Source of the DNA: Cerasicoccus sp. TK19100
Lineage (GTDB): Bacteria; Verrucomicrobiota; Verrucomicrobiia; Opitutales; Cerasicoccaceae
Direction of reading: 5' to 3'
DNA: 64,000 nucleotides
NCBI RefSeq assembly: GCF_027257155.1
Contig: NZ_JAPWDU010000002.1
Location: forward strand, 1-64,000
Shown here piece by piece: positions 15,889 to 25,387 of this stretch. The translations under genes and the position numbers were made by a program. The notes under the pieces were generated by a model. That model was not told where the DNA came from, made no database searches, and saw only the letters and a list, made by a program, of their open reading frames with translations. Within the stretch, counting starts at the first letter, position 1, and the number at the start of each line of letters is the position of its first letter.

Positions 15889-18104
15889 ACTCGACACGTT
15901 TTACCCAACGACCTGAAGCGAACACGCCGCTCCGCCAATGGAACGGCCCGCTGACGCAGGAGATCGTCCAGCGCCCGTCGGAGTTCGGCCTTGGCCAACT
16001 GCCCATGACGCAGCAGCCTGACGCCACCACCGAGAGCGTATGTGGCTACTGCGCCACCGGCTGTTCCCTGAAGGTTCACCTCAAAGACGGCCAAGCTTTT
16101 AATCTCTCTGCTGACAAAGCCTACCCGGTGAACATGGGCATGGCTTGCCCGAAAGGCTGGGAGTCGCTGGCCCCGCTTAAGGCCAATGACCGCGCCACCA
16201 CGCCGCTGCTCCGCGACGCCGATGGCAAGCTGCAGCCGGTCTCTTGGGAGCAGGCAATGATGGAGATGGTCACCCGATTTAAGGGCGTTAAACAGGAGCA
16301 TGGCGGACGGGCAATTTCCTGGCTCAGCACCGGCCAAATCCCCACGGAGGAGATGGCCTTTCTCGGCTCACTTTGTAAGTTCGGCATTGGCATGGTTCAC
16401 GGCGATGGCAACACCCGCCAGTGCATGGCCACGGCGGTCGCCGCTTACAAGGAGTCCTTCGGTTTCGATGCGCCGCCCTATACTTATCAGGATTTTGAAG
16501 AGTCGGACGTGCTCGTCTTTGTCGGTTCCAACCTGTGCATCACGCACCCGATCATGTGGCAGCGCGTCATGCGCAATCGCCGCAATCCTGAGATCGTTGT
16601 CATCGATCCTCGCAGCACGGAGACAGCGATGGCTGCCTCGCATCACCTGCCACTGAAGCCGAAGTCGGACCTCGTTTTGTTCTACGGCTTGGCGCGCGCA
16701 CTGATAGAAAACAACTGGATCGACCAGGACTTTATCGACGCGCATGTGGACGGCTTTGCCGAGCTGAAGCAGTTCCTGCTCGAAGGCGAATACGACCTCG
16801 CCAGTGTCGCAAAAATCTCCGGCCTCGATGAAGGTGCGTTGTTTGAAGTGGCCCGCCTGATCGGCAGCGGTAAACGCGTCTCCCTCTGGTGGACCATGGG
16901 CGTCAACCAAAGTCACGAAGGCACCCGCGTCGCGCAGTCGATCATCAACCTCGCTCTGCTGACGGGGAACATCGGCAAGCCTGGAACTGGCGCGAATTCC
17001 ATCACCGGCCAGTGTAACGCCATGGGCTCGCGCTTGTTCAGTAACTCCACGAATTTGCTCGGCGGCCATAAATTCACCTGCCCAGATGATCGCGCCAAAG
17101 TCGCTCGTATTCTAGACATTGACGTGGCCTGCATCCCCACCGAAAACAGCTGGAGCTACGACCAGATTTTAGAAGGCGTCGAGCGCGGTGAAATCAAAGC
17201 CCTGTGGATCATCGCCACGAATACCGCGCACTCATGGATCAACCAAAACCGTTGGAACCGCCTCCGCGAGAAGCTGGATTTCCTCGTCGTGCAGGATATG
17301 TTTCACACGACCGAGACCGCGCAGATGGCAGACCTAGTCTTGCCCGCCGCCGCGTGGGGCGAGAAGGAGGGCACGCTAATCAACAGCGAGCGCCGCATCG
17401 GCCGCATTCGTAAAGTCAGCCGCGCGCCCGGACAGGCCCTGGCAGATTTTCACATTTTCCAACTCGTCGCACATTACTGGGGCTGTGGCGAAATGTTCAG
17501 TCGCTGGCGCTCGCCTGAGGCCGTGTTTAAAATCATGACGGAGCTCTCCAAAGGCCAGCCCTGCGACATTTCCGGCATTGAAAATTACGCGATGCTGGAG
17601 CGAAACGGCGGCATACAATGGCCGCTAGCTGAGTCCGTTGAAAAAGTCGAAAAGCAACGACGCCTGTTTACCGACGGCAAATTTTTCACCCCGAATGGCC
17701 GCGCGAAAATGATCTTCGATACGCCGCGAGAATTGCCAGAACCGACCGACGAGGAGTTTCCCTTTACACTACTTACGGGCCGCGGCTCGTCCTCTCAGTG
17801 GCATACCCAGACACGCACTGGAAAGTCCGACGTGCTGCGCAAACTTTACCCCGCCAAGGCATACATCGAGATCAATCCCGAAGACGCGCGTCGACTCGGT
17901 ATTGGTTCCGAAGAATCGGTTGTGGTTCGCTCCCGTCGTGGCGCGATCACCGTGACTGCACACCTGACGCCAATCACGCCGGTGGGATCCATCTTTGCTC
18001 CGATGCACTACCGCCAAGTGAACCAACTCACGCACTCGTCCTTTGATCCGCATTCGCGCCAGCCCTCCTACAAGGCCTGCGCGGTGGCGGTGAAAAAGGC
18101 CTGA
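15885..18104 (+). CDS. nasA: Assimilatory-type molybdopterin nitrate reductase catalytic subunit
   Basis: A 739-residue enzyme of the DMSO-reductase family reducing nitrate to nitrite. Visible: [4Fe-4S] Cys at C53, C56, C60 and C88, a Mo-ligand Cys in [14 protein letters not shown] (C180), 'SNLCITHPI', '[22 protein letters not shown]' in its key parts [11 protein letters not shown] and GQCNAMGSR, and the C-terminal molybdopterin dinucleotide domain from about 620 ('[19 protein letters not shown]' region). No Tat signal, hence cytoplasmic. It ends without the extra [2Fe-2S] domain of some NasA proteins. Translationally coupled to the DmsBC fusion and followed by the nitrite reductase. Substrate is inferred from family and neighbours. 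Confidence 0.92.
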   Translation: MNSTRFTQRPEANTPLRQWNGPLTQEIVQRPSEFGLGQLPMTQQPDATTESVCGYCATGCSLKVHLKDGQAFNLSADKAYPVNMGMACPKGWESLAPLKANDRATTPLLRDADGKLQPVSWEQAMMEMVTRFKGVKQEHGGRAISWLSTGQIPTEEMAFLGSLCKFGIGMVHGDGNTRQCMATAVAAYKESFGFDAPPYTYQDFEESDVLVFVGSNLCITHPIMWQRVMRNRRNPEIVVIDPRSTETAMAASHHLPLKPKSDLVLFYGLARALIENNWIDQDFIDAHVDGFAELKQFLLEGEYDLASVAKISGLDEGALFEVARLIGSGKRVSLWWTMGVNQSHEGTRVAQSIINLALLTGNIGKPGTGANSITGQCNAMGSRLFSNSTNLLGGHKFTCPDDRAKVARILDIDVACIPTENSWSYDQILEGVERGEIKALWIIATNTAHSWINQNRWNRLREKLDFLVVQDMFHTTETAQMADLVLPAAAWGEKEGTLINSERRIGRIRKVSRAPGQALADFHIFQLVAHYWGCGEMFSRWRSPEAVFKIMTELSKGQPCDISGIENYAMLERNGGIQWPLAESVEKVEKQRRLFTDGKFFTPNGRAKMIFDTPRELPEPTDEEFPFTLLTGRGSSSQWHTQTRTGKSDVLRKLYPAKAYIEINPEDARRLGIGSEESVVVRSRRGAITVTAHLTPITPVGSIFAPMHYRQVNQLTHSSFDPHSRQPSYKACAVAVKKA

Positions 18105-18135
18105 AATTTGACACTCATCAACGACTGACATCACC

Positions 18136-19899
18136 ATGAGCACCAACCAGGAATTCAACCCGATACAGAAACAGTACTTGCAGGGATTTTTTGCAGGCGT
18201 TTCTCAGCGCGGTTACTTCGTTGGGCAGACCGCAAACGGGCAATTTACCCACGAGGCCGGATCGGCCGAAGGCGGAAACCTTGCCGAGGAAACCGTGCAC
18301 GGCACGCCCATTGACGATCTCTCCAAAGAGGAAAAAATCAAATACGACCAACATGGCCTCGACGTGTGGGACACTATGCTCGATAACGCTGCAAGGGATA
18401 GATTTCCAGAGGGCGGCGATGTCTTCCGCTATAAGTTTCATGGCCTCTTCTATGTGGCCCCTGCGCAGGATGCCTTCATGCTACGCTGCCGGATTCCCGG
18501 TTGCGTACTGCGCGCGGATCAAATGATCGGCTTGGCGGAAATCGCGGAAGACTGGGGCGGTAATTGCGCGCACGTTACTACGCGCGGCAACTTCCAGATT
18601 CGCGAAATCAAAGCGAAAGACAGTGTTGATGTGCTGGTAAAAATGCGTGAACTCGGACTGACCGCGCAAGGCTCCGGTGCCGATAATGTGCGCAACATCA
18701 CAGCCTCACCCACGAGCGGTTTTGACCCGCTGGAAGTTATCGACGTGCTGCCGCTGGCCAAGGCAATGCACCACTACATTTTAAACAACCGTGATCTCTA
18801 CGACTTGCCGCGTAAGTTCAACATCGCCTTCGATAATGGCGGCGCGGTGAGCGTTTGCGCCGATACCAACGATATCGCATTTTACGCAGTGCGAGTCGGC
18901 GGAGAGCACGATGTCGAGCCCGGTGTTTACTTCCGCGTGCAGCTCTGCGGCATTACCGGACACAAGCAATTTGCCAGTGACTGTGGGCTGCTGCTCAAGC
19001 CGGAAGAATGCGTGGCCGTTGCCGCTGCGATGCTGCGTGTTTTTCAGGAACACGGTGACCGCACGAACCGCAAAAAGGCACGGCTGAAATACCTCGTCGA
19101 CAACTGGGGTGTGGAAAAATACCTCCAAGAAGTTGGCAAGAAGCTGGCCTTCAAACTGCGTTACTTTGCATTGCAAAGTTGCGAGCCGCGCCAGCCCGTC
19201 ACGCGCCATGGTTACATCGGCGTTTACCCACAAAAGCAGGAGGGTTTGAACTACGTTGGTGTCACTTGCCCGGTGGGCCACATGACTCCCGACCAGATGA
19301 AAGGCGCGGCCCGACTGGCCACGAAATATGGCAAGGGCGACATCCGCCTGACCGCCTGGCAGAACTTTATCATTCCGCACATCGCGACGGAGGACCTCGC
19401 TGCATTCAAGGCAGAGCTCCGTGCGCTCGGGATGAACTGCGAGCACGATTACATCATGAACGGTCTTGTAGCCTGCACGGGTAATGCCGGTTGCAAATTT
19501 GCCGCCTCGGCCACAAAGGCGCATTCGCTCAAACTGGGCGAGCACTTGAAGAGCGCAGTGACGCTGGACCAGCCGATAAACATCCACCTTACCGGTTGTC
19601 CGAACTCCTGCGCACAGCACTACGTGGGCGACATCGGCCTGCAAGGAGTGAAGATAAAAGTCGATGGCGAGTCCGTCGAAGGTTACCACATCGTGCTCGG
19701 TGGTGGCGTCGACAACGAGCAGGGGATTGCACAGGAGGTGTTCCAAAGCGTGCCATTCGAGGAGATCCCGCCGCTCTTGGAACACGTCCTCAAAACTTAC
19801 CTGGCCTCACGCGACGGCACGGAGAGCTTTATTCAATTTACCCGCCGTCACACCACTGAAGAACTCAAACAAATTTTTGCGAACCATGTCCTCAACTAG
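18136..19899 (+). CDS. nirA: Siroheme/[4Fe-4S] nitrite reductase, NirA type
   Basis: A 587-residue cytoplasmic enzyme that should reduce nitrite to ammonium with six electrons. Two ferredoxin-like half domains and two nitrite/sulfite reductase folds are visible; the siroheme-cluster Cys are C447 and C453 (in [10 protein letters not shown]) and C488 and C492 (in [17 protein letters not shown]). The TGN/NSC wording and the partner nitrate reductase favour nitrite over sulfite. It has an N-terminal extension (residues 1-75) before the first domain. The start at 18136 is 31 bases after nasA, and its stop lies 14 bases inside the next gene. Confidence 0.93.
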   Translation: MSTNQEFNPIQKQYLQGFFAGVSQRGYFVGQTANGQFTHEAGSAEGGNLAEETVHGTPIDDLSKEEKIKYDQHGLDVWDTMLDNAARDRFPEGGDVFRYKFHGLFYVAPAQDAFMLRCRIPGCVLRADQMIGLAEIAEDWGGNCAHVTTRGNFQIREIKAKDSVDVLVKMRELGLTAQGSGADNVRNITASPTSGFDPLEVIDVLPLAKAMHHYILNNRDLYDLPRKFNIAFDNGGAVSVCADTNDIAFYAVRVGGEHDVEPGVYFRVQLCGITGHKQFASDCGLLLKPEECVAVAAAMLRVFQEHGDRTNRKKARLKYLVDNWGVEKYLQEVGKKLAFKLRYFALQSCEPRQPVTRHGYIGVYPQKQEGLNYVGVTCPVGHMTPDQMKGAARLATKYGKGDIRLTAWQNFIIPHIATEDLAAFKAELRALGMNCEHDYIMNGLVACTGNAGCKFAASATKAHSLKLGEHLKSAVTLDQPINIHLTGCPNSCAQHYVGDIGLQGVKIKVDGESVEGYHIVLGGGVDNEQGIAQEVFQSVPFEEIPPLLEHVLKTYLASRDGTESFIQFTRRHTTEELKQIFANHVLN

Positions 19900-21667
19900 T
19901 CCTCAAGCCCTCGTTCCGTTCTTGCCGGAAAACGCGCCATTCACTGCGGAGCAGCGCGCTTATTTAAATGGTCTGCTGGCGGGCATTTTCTCAGGCTCGC
20001 CTGCCAGCTTGCCAATGCCAGCCGAAAGTGCGGCCCCCGCACGCCCCCTAACGATCCTATTCGGTTCGCAAACGGGCAATGCCGAAACACTGGCCAAGCA
20101 AACCGCCAAAAAAGCCAAGGCTCAAGGCTTTGCCGCGGAGGTCTTCGACATGGAAGCATACCCGACGGAGCGCCTGCCCAATGAGCAGAATTTGCTCATC
20201 ATTACCTCGACCTATGGCGAGGGCGACCCTCCCGACAATGCTGAGGAGCTGCACAGCTTTCTCCTGTCCGACGAGGCACCGAAGCTGGAGAAAGTCCGCT
20301 ACTCGGTGCTGGGACTCGGCGACTCGAATTACCCGGATTTTAACCAGTGCGCCAAGGAGTTTGACTCGCGCCTAGCCGAGCTTGGTGCCGAGCGTTTGCA
20401 CAATGGCGTGTATTGTGATGTAGAGTTCGACGACGACTTCGAGGAGTGGTTAAGCGGTACGTTGAGTAAAGCGAATGAAGGTGAAGCACCTGCGACAAAC
20501 TCTGCGATGCAAAGTTTACCTGCGCCGACTGAAGCCGAAGAAGCACCCGGTTACAGTCGCAAGAATCCGTTTGCGGGCAAGCTGCTGAAGAACCACGTTT
20601 TGAATAAAGAAGGTTCGGCCAAAGAAATCCGCCACGTGGAAATCTGCCTGAACGGATCGGGGCTAGAATACGAAGCCGGTGACGCGCTGGGCGTGGTGCC
20701 GGTCAACTGCAAGGCGCTGGTCGAAGAGATTTTATCCGCGACCGGATTTACCGGCGAGGAGCCCGTTGCCAACCCCGAGGGTGGGGAGGTTGCTTTGTAT
20801 GAGGCGCTATCGAAGTTTTACGACATTACGAATATCTCGAAGATATTTTTGGCCAACCTTGCGCCGTTTGCGAATCACCAAAAGCTGAACGAACTGCTGG
20901 CCGACGGCAGCGGCGATATCGACGATTACATGGCAGGCCGTCAGATCATTGATGCGCTGATCGAGTTCCCGGGTCAGTGGGAAACAACGATGGACTTCAT
21001 CGGAATGTTCAAGAAGCTCGCGCCGCGCCTTTACTCGATTTCTTCCAGCCCGAAGGCACACCCCGGGCACGTGCATTTGACGGTGGGTGCCGTGCGCTAT
21101 GAGACGCATGGGCGTAGCCGCAAGGGGGTTGCCTCGACCTTCTTGGCCGACCTCGAAGAAGGCGGCGAAGTGCGGGTTTACGTGCAGCCAAACAAACACT
21201 TTAAGCCGCCCGTCAATCCTAATACGCCCATGATCATGGTTGGTCCGGGCACCGGCATCGCGCCGTTCCGCGCGTTTCTCGAAGAGCGGATGTCGACCAA
21301 GGCACCGGGCAAGAACTGGCTGTTTTTCGGCGATCAAAAGAGCGAGTTTGACTTCATTTACGAACCGCAGCTCAAGCTGATGCAGGGAGAAAATTGCCTG
21401 ACCCGGCTCGACCTGGCCTTCTCGCGCGATACGGCGGAAAAGGTTTACGTGCAGCATCGTATGCTGGAGCAGGCCGAAGAACTGTTTGCCTGGTTGGAAG
21501 AGGGTGCGCATTTTTACGTATGCGGCGACGCCTCGCGCATGGCCAAAGATGTCGACGCGGCGCTGCACGAAGTCATCGCGAAAGCGGGCGGTATGAGCTA
21601 CGAAGATGCGACGGCTTATGTGGAAAAGCTACGCAAGGAGAAGCGCTACGTGCGCGACGTTTATTAA
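19886..21667 (+). CDS. CysJ-like diflavin reductase (sulfite reductase flavoprotein family), probable electron donor to NirA
   Basis: A 593-residue NADPH-FMN-FAD reductase starting at the ATG at 19886, 14 bases inside nirA. Order: short helical N-terminus ([16 protein letters not shown]), flavodoxin domain (about 50-200; [36 protein letters not shown]), FAD domain ([14 protein letters not shown]) and NADP domain ([20 protein letters not shown] ... [13 protein letters not shown] ... [14 protein letters not shown] ... RYVRDVY). This is CysJ architecture, but cysI is absent and the gene is fused by overlap to nirA. I infer that it feeds NADPH electrons to the nitrite reductase; a role in sulfite reduction cannot be excluded. 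Confidence 0.92.
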   Translation: MSSTSPQALVPFLPENAPFTAEQRAYLNGLLAGIFSGSPASLPMPAESAAPARPLTILFGSQTGNAETLAKQTAKKAKAQGFAAEVFDMEAYPTERLPNEQNLLIITSTYGEGDPPDNAEELHSFLLSDEAPKLEKVRYSVLGLGDSNYPDFNQCAKEFDSRLAELGAERLHNGVYCDVEFDDDFEEWLSGTLSKANEGEAPATNSAMQSLPAPTEAEEAPGYSRKNPFAGKLLKNHVLNKEGSAKEIRHVEICLNGSGLEYEAGDALGVVPVNCKALVEEILSATGFTGEEPVANPEGGEVALYEALSKFYDITNISKIFLANLAPFANHQKLNELLADGSGDIDDYMAGRQIIDALIEFPGQWETTMDFIGMFKKLAPRLYSISSSPKAHPGHVHLTVGAVRYETHGRSRKGVASTFLADLEEGGEVRVYVQPNKHFKPPVNPNTPMIMVGPGTGIAPFRAFLEERMSTKAPGKNWLFFGDQKSEFDFIYEPQLKLMQGENCLTRLDLAFSRDTAEKVYVQHRMLEQAEELFAWLEEGAHFYVCGDASRMAKDVDAALHEVIAKAGGMSYEDATAYVEKLRKEKRYVRDVY

Positions 21668-21690
21668 ACGGTATTGGCTCAGCAGGGCGG

Positions 21691-21978
21691 CTATTCCGTT
21701 TTGCTGAGCTCTGCCTTGAGACGCGCCTTGCACTCGTCGGACATGCCTCGCGAAACGGCAGCCTCGCCGATGTCATCACAGCAGGCCCCGAGCTTGTTAT
21801 GCATCAGGCCCACCTGCTTGTCGTAGCGGTCGGTGTAGGGGCACATGATGCACAATATCTTCAGCTTCAGCTTCTCGCTAAATGTCAAATTCCGCTCACA
21901 CGACTCCGATACCAGGCGCGCGGCGTCCTGGCATGTTAAGAAGTTACGGGTGAACCATTTGTAAACGGCGAGAAGCAT
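21691..21978 (-). CDS. Small zinc-finger-like (zf-HC2/anti-sigma type) protein
   Basis: A 95-residue soluble protein. The core 'LTCQDAARLVSESCERNLTF' followed by 'LKLKILCIMCPYTDRYDKQV' has the spacing of small zf-HC2 domain proteins (usually L-x-C-x-E-A... then H-L-x-x-C-x-x-C), in which His/Cys bind zinc in ECF anti-sigma factors. Here the His position is a Lys/Ile and only Cys remain (C17, C28, C43, C46, C66 and C67 by approximate count), so zinc binding by a true HC2 motif is uncertain. No sigma factor is adjacent. It converges on the diflavin reductase. Confidence 0.6.
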   Translation of the reverse strand: MLLAVYKWFTRNFLTCQDAARLVSESCERNLTFSEKLKLKILCIMCPYTDRYDKQVGLMHNKLGACCDDIGEAAVSRGMSDECKARLKAELSKTE

Positions 21979-22049
21979 ATATCCTGATTAATCCTTTTCC
22001 TTTAAGACGTAATTCTCCGCAATTCCTTGCATGCTTCAATTCAATTTTT

Positions 22050-22733
22050 TTATGGCAAGGACACGTTGAAGAGTTCGGCGATATTTGCGGCACCCGCTAA
22101 GTCGGATGCCGCCGCCTTGGGGCCAACGAGCGCTGCTTGCCAACCCGCACCAATCGCGCCTTGAGCGTCCTCTTTCAGGCTGTCGCCGACATGAAGCAAA
22201 TGTGCTGAGGAGACGCCAACCTCCGCTTCAATTCGCCTGAAAATCTCGGGTGACGGCTTTTCAACGCCGAGCTCTGCCGAAACGAATATGGCTTCGAAAT
22301 ATTGGGCCAAGCCCAGGCCATTCAAGATGCCTCGCAGGCGCGAATCGTTGTTCGACAAAACGAACATACGGAAGCCGCGTTGCTTGAGGTCTTGCAAGGT
22401 TTCGCTGACACCTGGCAATACCCGCCAGCGATCAGGCATTGCGAAGGCATTCCAGAGAGCTTCAAAATGCGTGTCAAATTGGTCGCTTGGCGTCAGGCCA
22501 TTCAGCGTTCCGGCGACGATGGTGCACCAGCTTTCTCGGTCGAGCACGGCGTCGGGCTTATTCTGTTTGAGTGCCTTAAAACTGGCCCGGAAATTTTGCT
22601 CCAACAGATCGGGATCAAGCGGGTAACCCAGGCCGCCAAGCACCTCGGCGTAAACCTCGCCCACCGACGGATGCGGAACGATTAACGTGCCCGCCGCGTC
22701 AAATGTGATGGCTTGAATACCATCGAGCTTCAT
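22050..22733 (-). CDS. HAD-superfamily hydrolase (phosphatase)
   Basis: A 227-residue HAD protein, but motif I reads FDAAGTL instead of the usual FDxDGT, so the second Asp (general acid) is Ala at this site. Motif II Ser/Thr in 'FVLSNNDSR', Lys in 'VEKPSPEIFRR' and motif IV 'LLHVGDSLKEDAQGAIGAGW' are intact, and the order matches the HDHD3/REG-2-like group, where the first motif is also FDAAGTL. Substrate unknown. It is last in a four-gene minus-strand run with 4-base overlaps, beginning at 25346, so it may act on a sugar phosphate used by the glycosyltransferases; that is inference. Confidence 0.9.
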   Translation of the reverse strand: MKLDGIQAITFDAAGTLIVPHPSVGEVYAEVLGGLGYPLDPDLLEQNFRASFKALKQNKPDAVLDRESWCTIVAGTLNGLTPSDQFDTHFEALWNAFAMPDRWRVLPGVSETLQDLKQRGFRMFVLSNNDSRLRGILNGLGLAQYFEAIFVSAELGVEKPSPEIFRRIEAEVGVSSAHLLHVGDSLKEDAQGAIGAGWQAALVGPKAAASDLAGAANIAELFNVSLP

Positions 22734-23536
22734 GCCGGTGACTCCAAATGTTGGTCGAGCCCGACTGAGCAGCGGACGCGTTTTTCGTCCAATGTGGCTT
22801 GCAGCATTTGCTTGTTAGCGTCGTAGCGATCGCGGGACTGCTCAGGGTGGTTGAGATGCGCGAGCTGTCCGCGGCCATAGACAAATTTACGCTGCAAGCC
22901 GAGGTGGTAGAGGCGGGCGGCGAGATCGGAATCCTCGGCACCCCAGCCCTCGTAGGATTCATCGTAGCCATTCACGGCGATCAGGTCGTCGCGCCACATG
23001 CCAAGATTGCAGCCGAGGATGCCGTGCAGTTCGCAGTTGCGCTTAATGACTGGCCGGGGCCAGCGCACTGCCTTGAAGGCCCCGTGCAGGTTGCCACTGA
23101 GGAACAGGCTGGCGAGATTCGTTTGATTGTCGATCAACGCATCGACTTTACTTTGCACCACAAAGCAACGGCGCCCCTGCACGAAGGTTCCGCGCTCGGC
23201 GATGGCCCGGTGATCGGCAATGAAGCGCTTGAAGGGCAGGCAGTCGCCGTCGATAAAGACGAGGTAGTCGCAATGTGTTTGCGCAATGGCGAGGTTCAGA
23301 ATGCGGGAGCGGCGGTAGCCGTTGTCCTCCTGCCAAACATGTCGCATCCTCCACAGTGGCATCTTGTGGCGCCAGACTTCGACCAACTCGCGCGTTTCTA
23401 CAGTCGAGCCATCGTCGGCGATTAGGATTTCGTCGGGTGCCTCGGTGCCGGCGGCCAGCCAGCGCAGCACGGCGTCGAGCTTGCGCGGGGAGTTGTAGGT
23501 GTTGATCACCAGCCCAATGGCGGGGTGCTTGCTCAT
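22730..23536 (-). CDS. Family 2 glycosyltransferase
   Basis: A 268-residue GT-A fold enzyme: N-terminal 'GLVINTYNSPRKLDAVLRWL', nucleotide-binding Asp pairs in 'ILIADDGST' and 'LVFIDGDCLPFKRF' (DxD), and the C-terminal 'GWGAEDSDLAARLYHLG' of the galactosyltransferase-associated (GT7C) domain. No membrane helix, so it is cytoplasmic and acts on an inner-leaflet lipid-linked acceptor. It overlaps both neighbours by 4 bases. The donor sugar cannot be read. Confidence 0.92.
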   Translation of the reverse strand: MSKHPAIGLVINTYNSPRKLDAVLRWLAAGTEAPDEILIADDGSTVETRELVEVWRHKMPLWRMRHVWQEDNGYRRSRILNLAIAQTHCDYLVFIDGDCLPFKRFIADHRAIAERGTFVQGRRCFVVQSKVDALIDNQTNLASLFLSGNLHGAFKAVRWPRPVIKRNCELHGILGCNLGMWRDDLIAVNGYDESYEGWGAEDSDLAARLYHLGLQRKFVYGRGQLAHLNHPEQSRDRYDANKQMLQATLDEKRVRCSVGLDQHLESPA

Positions 23537-24327
23537 TGGCGCGGCTTAAATTTTTCCCGGACTTCCGGCGTGGTGTCGTATTCGTAAAGACGGCTGTGGC
23601 GGACGAAGGTTGCGAAGGAAGTCAGCACGGCCGCGTAAAATCCCGGAAAGCCGTCCATGAAACCGCGACGCAAAAAGTAGGCACGATAGAAGCGCCACGG
23701 CGGTCGCAAAATGGCGTGGCTGAGCGACCATTTTTTGCCGGCATCGAGCTGGCGCTGCAGGTAGATATCAGCAAAGTAATTGATCTTCTCGATCTGGTCG
23801 TTGAGCGTTGGGTTAGTGTAGTGATGCAGGTCCGCAGTGAGCTTTTTGGCGGTGCCTTCGAGGTCCATGCGGTCGTGTTCGCGGCTGCCGGCCCAGCGGC
23901 CTTTGCCAGTGCGGATCAGGCGTAGTGAGCGGTCGGGATACCAGTCGCCATGCGTCATCCAGCGCCCAAGGAACCATACTTTGCGCGGAAAAGACGCGCC
24001 GTTAAATGCCGGGTCGTCGGCCTCGATGAAGGCGCGTAGTTGATCGACAAGCTCGGGGGAAAGTTCCTCATCGCAGTCGAGGCAGAGCGTCCATGGCTGC
24101 GTGGATTTCTCCAGGGCGATGTTTTTCTGGTCGCGGTGGCCGTGCCAGGATTCCTCGAAAATTTGTGCGCCGTACTCGTCGCGGGCAATAGTCTCAGTGC
24201 CGTCGGTGCAGTCGTTATAAACGAGGATAATCTCGCTCGCGAGCGGCTTAACGCTGTCGAGGCAGCGGCGGATACGCGCGGCTTCGTTGTGCGCTATCAG
24301 GCAGACGGATAGCGGTAGGGTGTTCAT
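23533..24327 (-). CDS. Family 2 glycosyltransferase, WaaE/KdtX-like
   Basis: A 264-residue GT2 enzyme with 'LSVCLIAHNEAARIRRCLDSV', 'CTDGTETIARDEYGAQIFEESW', here cited by its key parts HNEAARI and DGTETIA, acidic 'LCLDCDEELSPEL', and 'MTHGDWYPDRSLRLIRTG', all typical of the lipopolysaccharide core beta-1,4-glucosyltransferase WaaE/KdtX group. A C-terminal amphipathic/hydrophobic part near 'RPPWRFYRAYFLRRGFMDG' is shared with that group. Second gene of the overlapping operon, so an outer-membrane core sugar is the likely product. Confidence 0.9.
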   Translation of the reverse strand: MNTLPLSVCLIAHNEAARIRRCLDSVKPLASEIILVYNDCTDGTETIARDEYGAQIFEESWHGHRDQKNIALEKSTQPWTLCLDCDEELSPELVDQLRAFIEADDPAFNGASFPRKVWFLGRWMTHGDWYPDRSLRLIRTGKGRWAGSREHDRMDLEGTAKKLTADLHHYTNPTLNDQIEKINYFADIYLQRQLDAGKKWSLSHAILRPPWRFYRAYFLRRGFMDGFPGFYAAVLTSFATFVRHSRLYEYDTTPEVREKFKPRQ

Positions 24328-25346
24328 TGGCTGCCCCCTTTAAGCAGTGCAAAGGCGGCCTCAGCGACGTCGGTTGGCAGCACAGTGTTGATGCACGGTA
24401 TGGGCTGATCGCAGACGTGCAGGTGGCCGCTGCAAGGGCAGGGCGCACCTTGGATGCTCAGGTTTTGCGGGCCGAGCGGGGCCCAGCGGGAGGAGGCCGT
24501 GGGGCCGAAAAAGCCGACCGTTGGCACGCCTAGCGCCGCCGCCAAATGCAGGGGGGCCGTGTCGGGCGAAATGAAAAGCGAGGCGCGAGCGATGGTTGCG
24601 ATATACAGTTCCAGCGAAGCAAAGGCGGGCAGGCAATGAGCCTCGGGAAGCGCGGCCTTGAGGGCTGTTAATAATGCCTGTTCACGCTCGGTGTGTCCGG
24701 CGGTGAAGACCATGGGCAGGCCGCTTTTTTGCATCAATGCGTGCAGCTCGACCCAGTGCTCGACGGGCCATTCTTTCTTGGGTTGGCTGGTGGACAGGTG
24801 GCCGATGATGCCGGGGTTGGGCAGGATTTTTTTGGCCTCGTCAGCCAAAGACGGGTCAGGCGTCAGTTCCAGGGAAAGCCCGTCGCGCAGGAAGGGGACG
24901 CTCCACGCCGAGAGCACATAGGCGTCCCGCACGATTTCATGGCGCGTGGTGTCGAGCTCTTCGATGGTTTGCGTGTAGCACTTGGCGCGGCCGGCGAAGC
25001 CCTTGGGAGCCATAACGCCGAGTCGTTCGCGGGCACCGATCATACGGGAAAGCACGGCACCGCGGTCGTTGCCGACGAAGTCCACACTGCGGTCAAATTG
25101 CTCGGCGCGCAGCTCACGGATCAGGGGCAGGCTGTCGCGGAGGCGGAGCTTTCCGCGCGTGCGCTTAAGCACCCAGACCTTGTCAATCCAACTGAGGCGC
25201 TGAAGCAGGGGGGCAGCTTCGGCGGCGACGAGGGCGTGTATCTCGGCCTCCGGCTGATGCTGGCGCAGCATTCTGAGCGCCGGGACCATCAGGGCCACGT
25301 CGCCAAGGAACTTGAATTTGATTGCCAGGATTTTTTCGCGTCGCAC
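24324..25346 (-). CDS. Family 9 glycosyltransferase (heptosyltransferase-like)
   Basis: A 340-residue GT-B enzyme. 'ILAIKFKFLGDVALMVPALR' (acceptor domain start) and 'LFISPDTAPLHLAAALGVP' followed by 'VGFFGPTASSRWAPLGP' are the standard ADP-heptose:LPS heptosyltransferase motifs, and the Cys-rich end (CPCSGHLHVC ... PCINTV) is common in this family. First gene of the four-gene minus-strand run; the divergent GT9 gene starts 42 bases away, so the two share a promoter region. Builds lipopolysaccharide inner core or a similar surface glycan. Confidence 0.93.
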   Translation of the reverse strand: MRREKILAIKFKFLGDVALMVPALRMLRQHQPEAEIHALVAAEAAPLLQRLSWIDKVWVLKRTRGKLRLRDSLPLIRELRAEQFDRSVDFVGNDRGAVLSRMIGARERLGVMAPKGFAGRAKCYTQTIEELDTTRHEIVRDAYVLSAWSVPFLRDGLSLELTPDPSLADEAKKILPNPGIIGHLSTSQPKKEWPVEHWVELHALMQKSGLPMVFTAGHTEREQALLTALKAALPEAHCLPAFASLELYIATIARASLFISPDTAPLHLAAALGVPTVGFFGPTASSRWAPLGPQNLSIQGAPCPCSGHLHVCDQPIPCINTVLPTDVAEAAFALLKGGSQ

Positions 25347-25387
25347 GGTTAGGGGGCGTTAAAACTCTCCACCAAAACGACTAAGCG

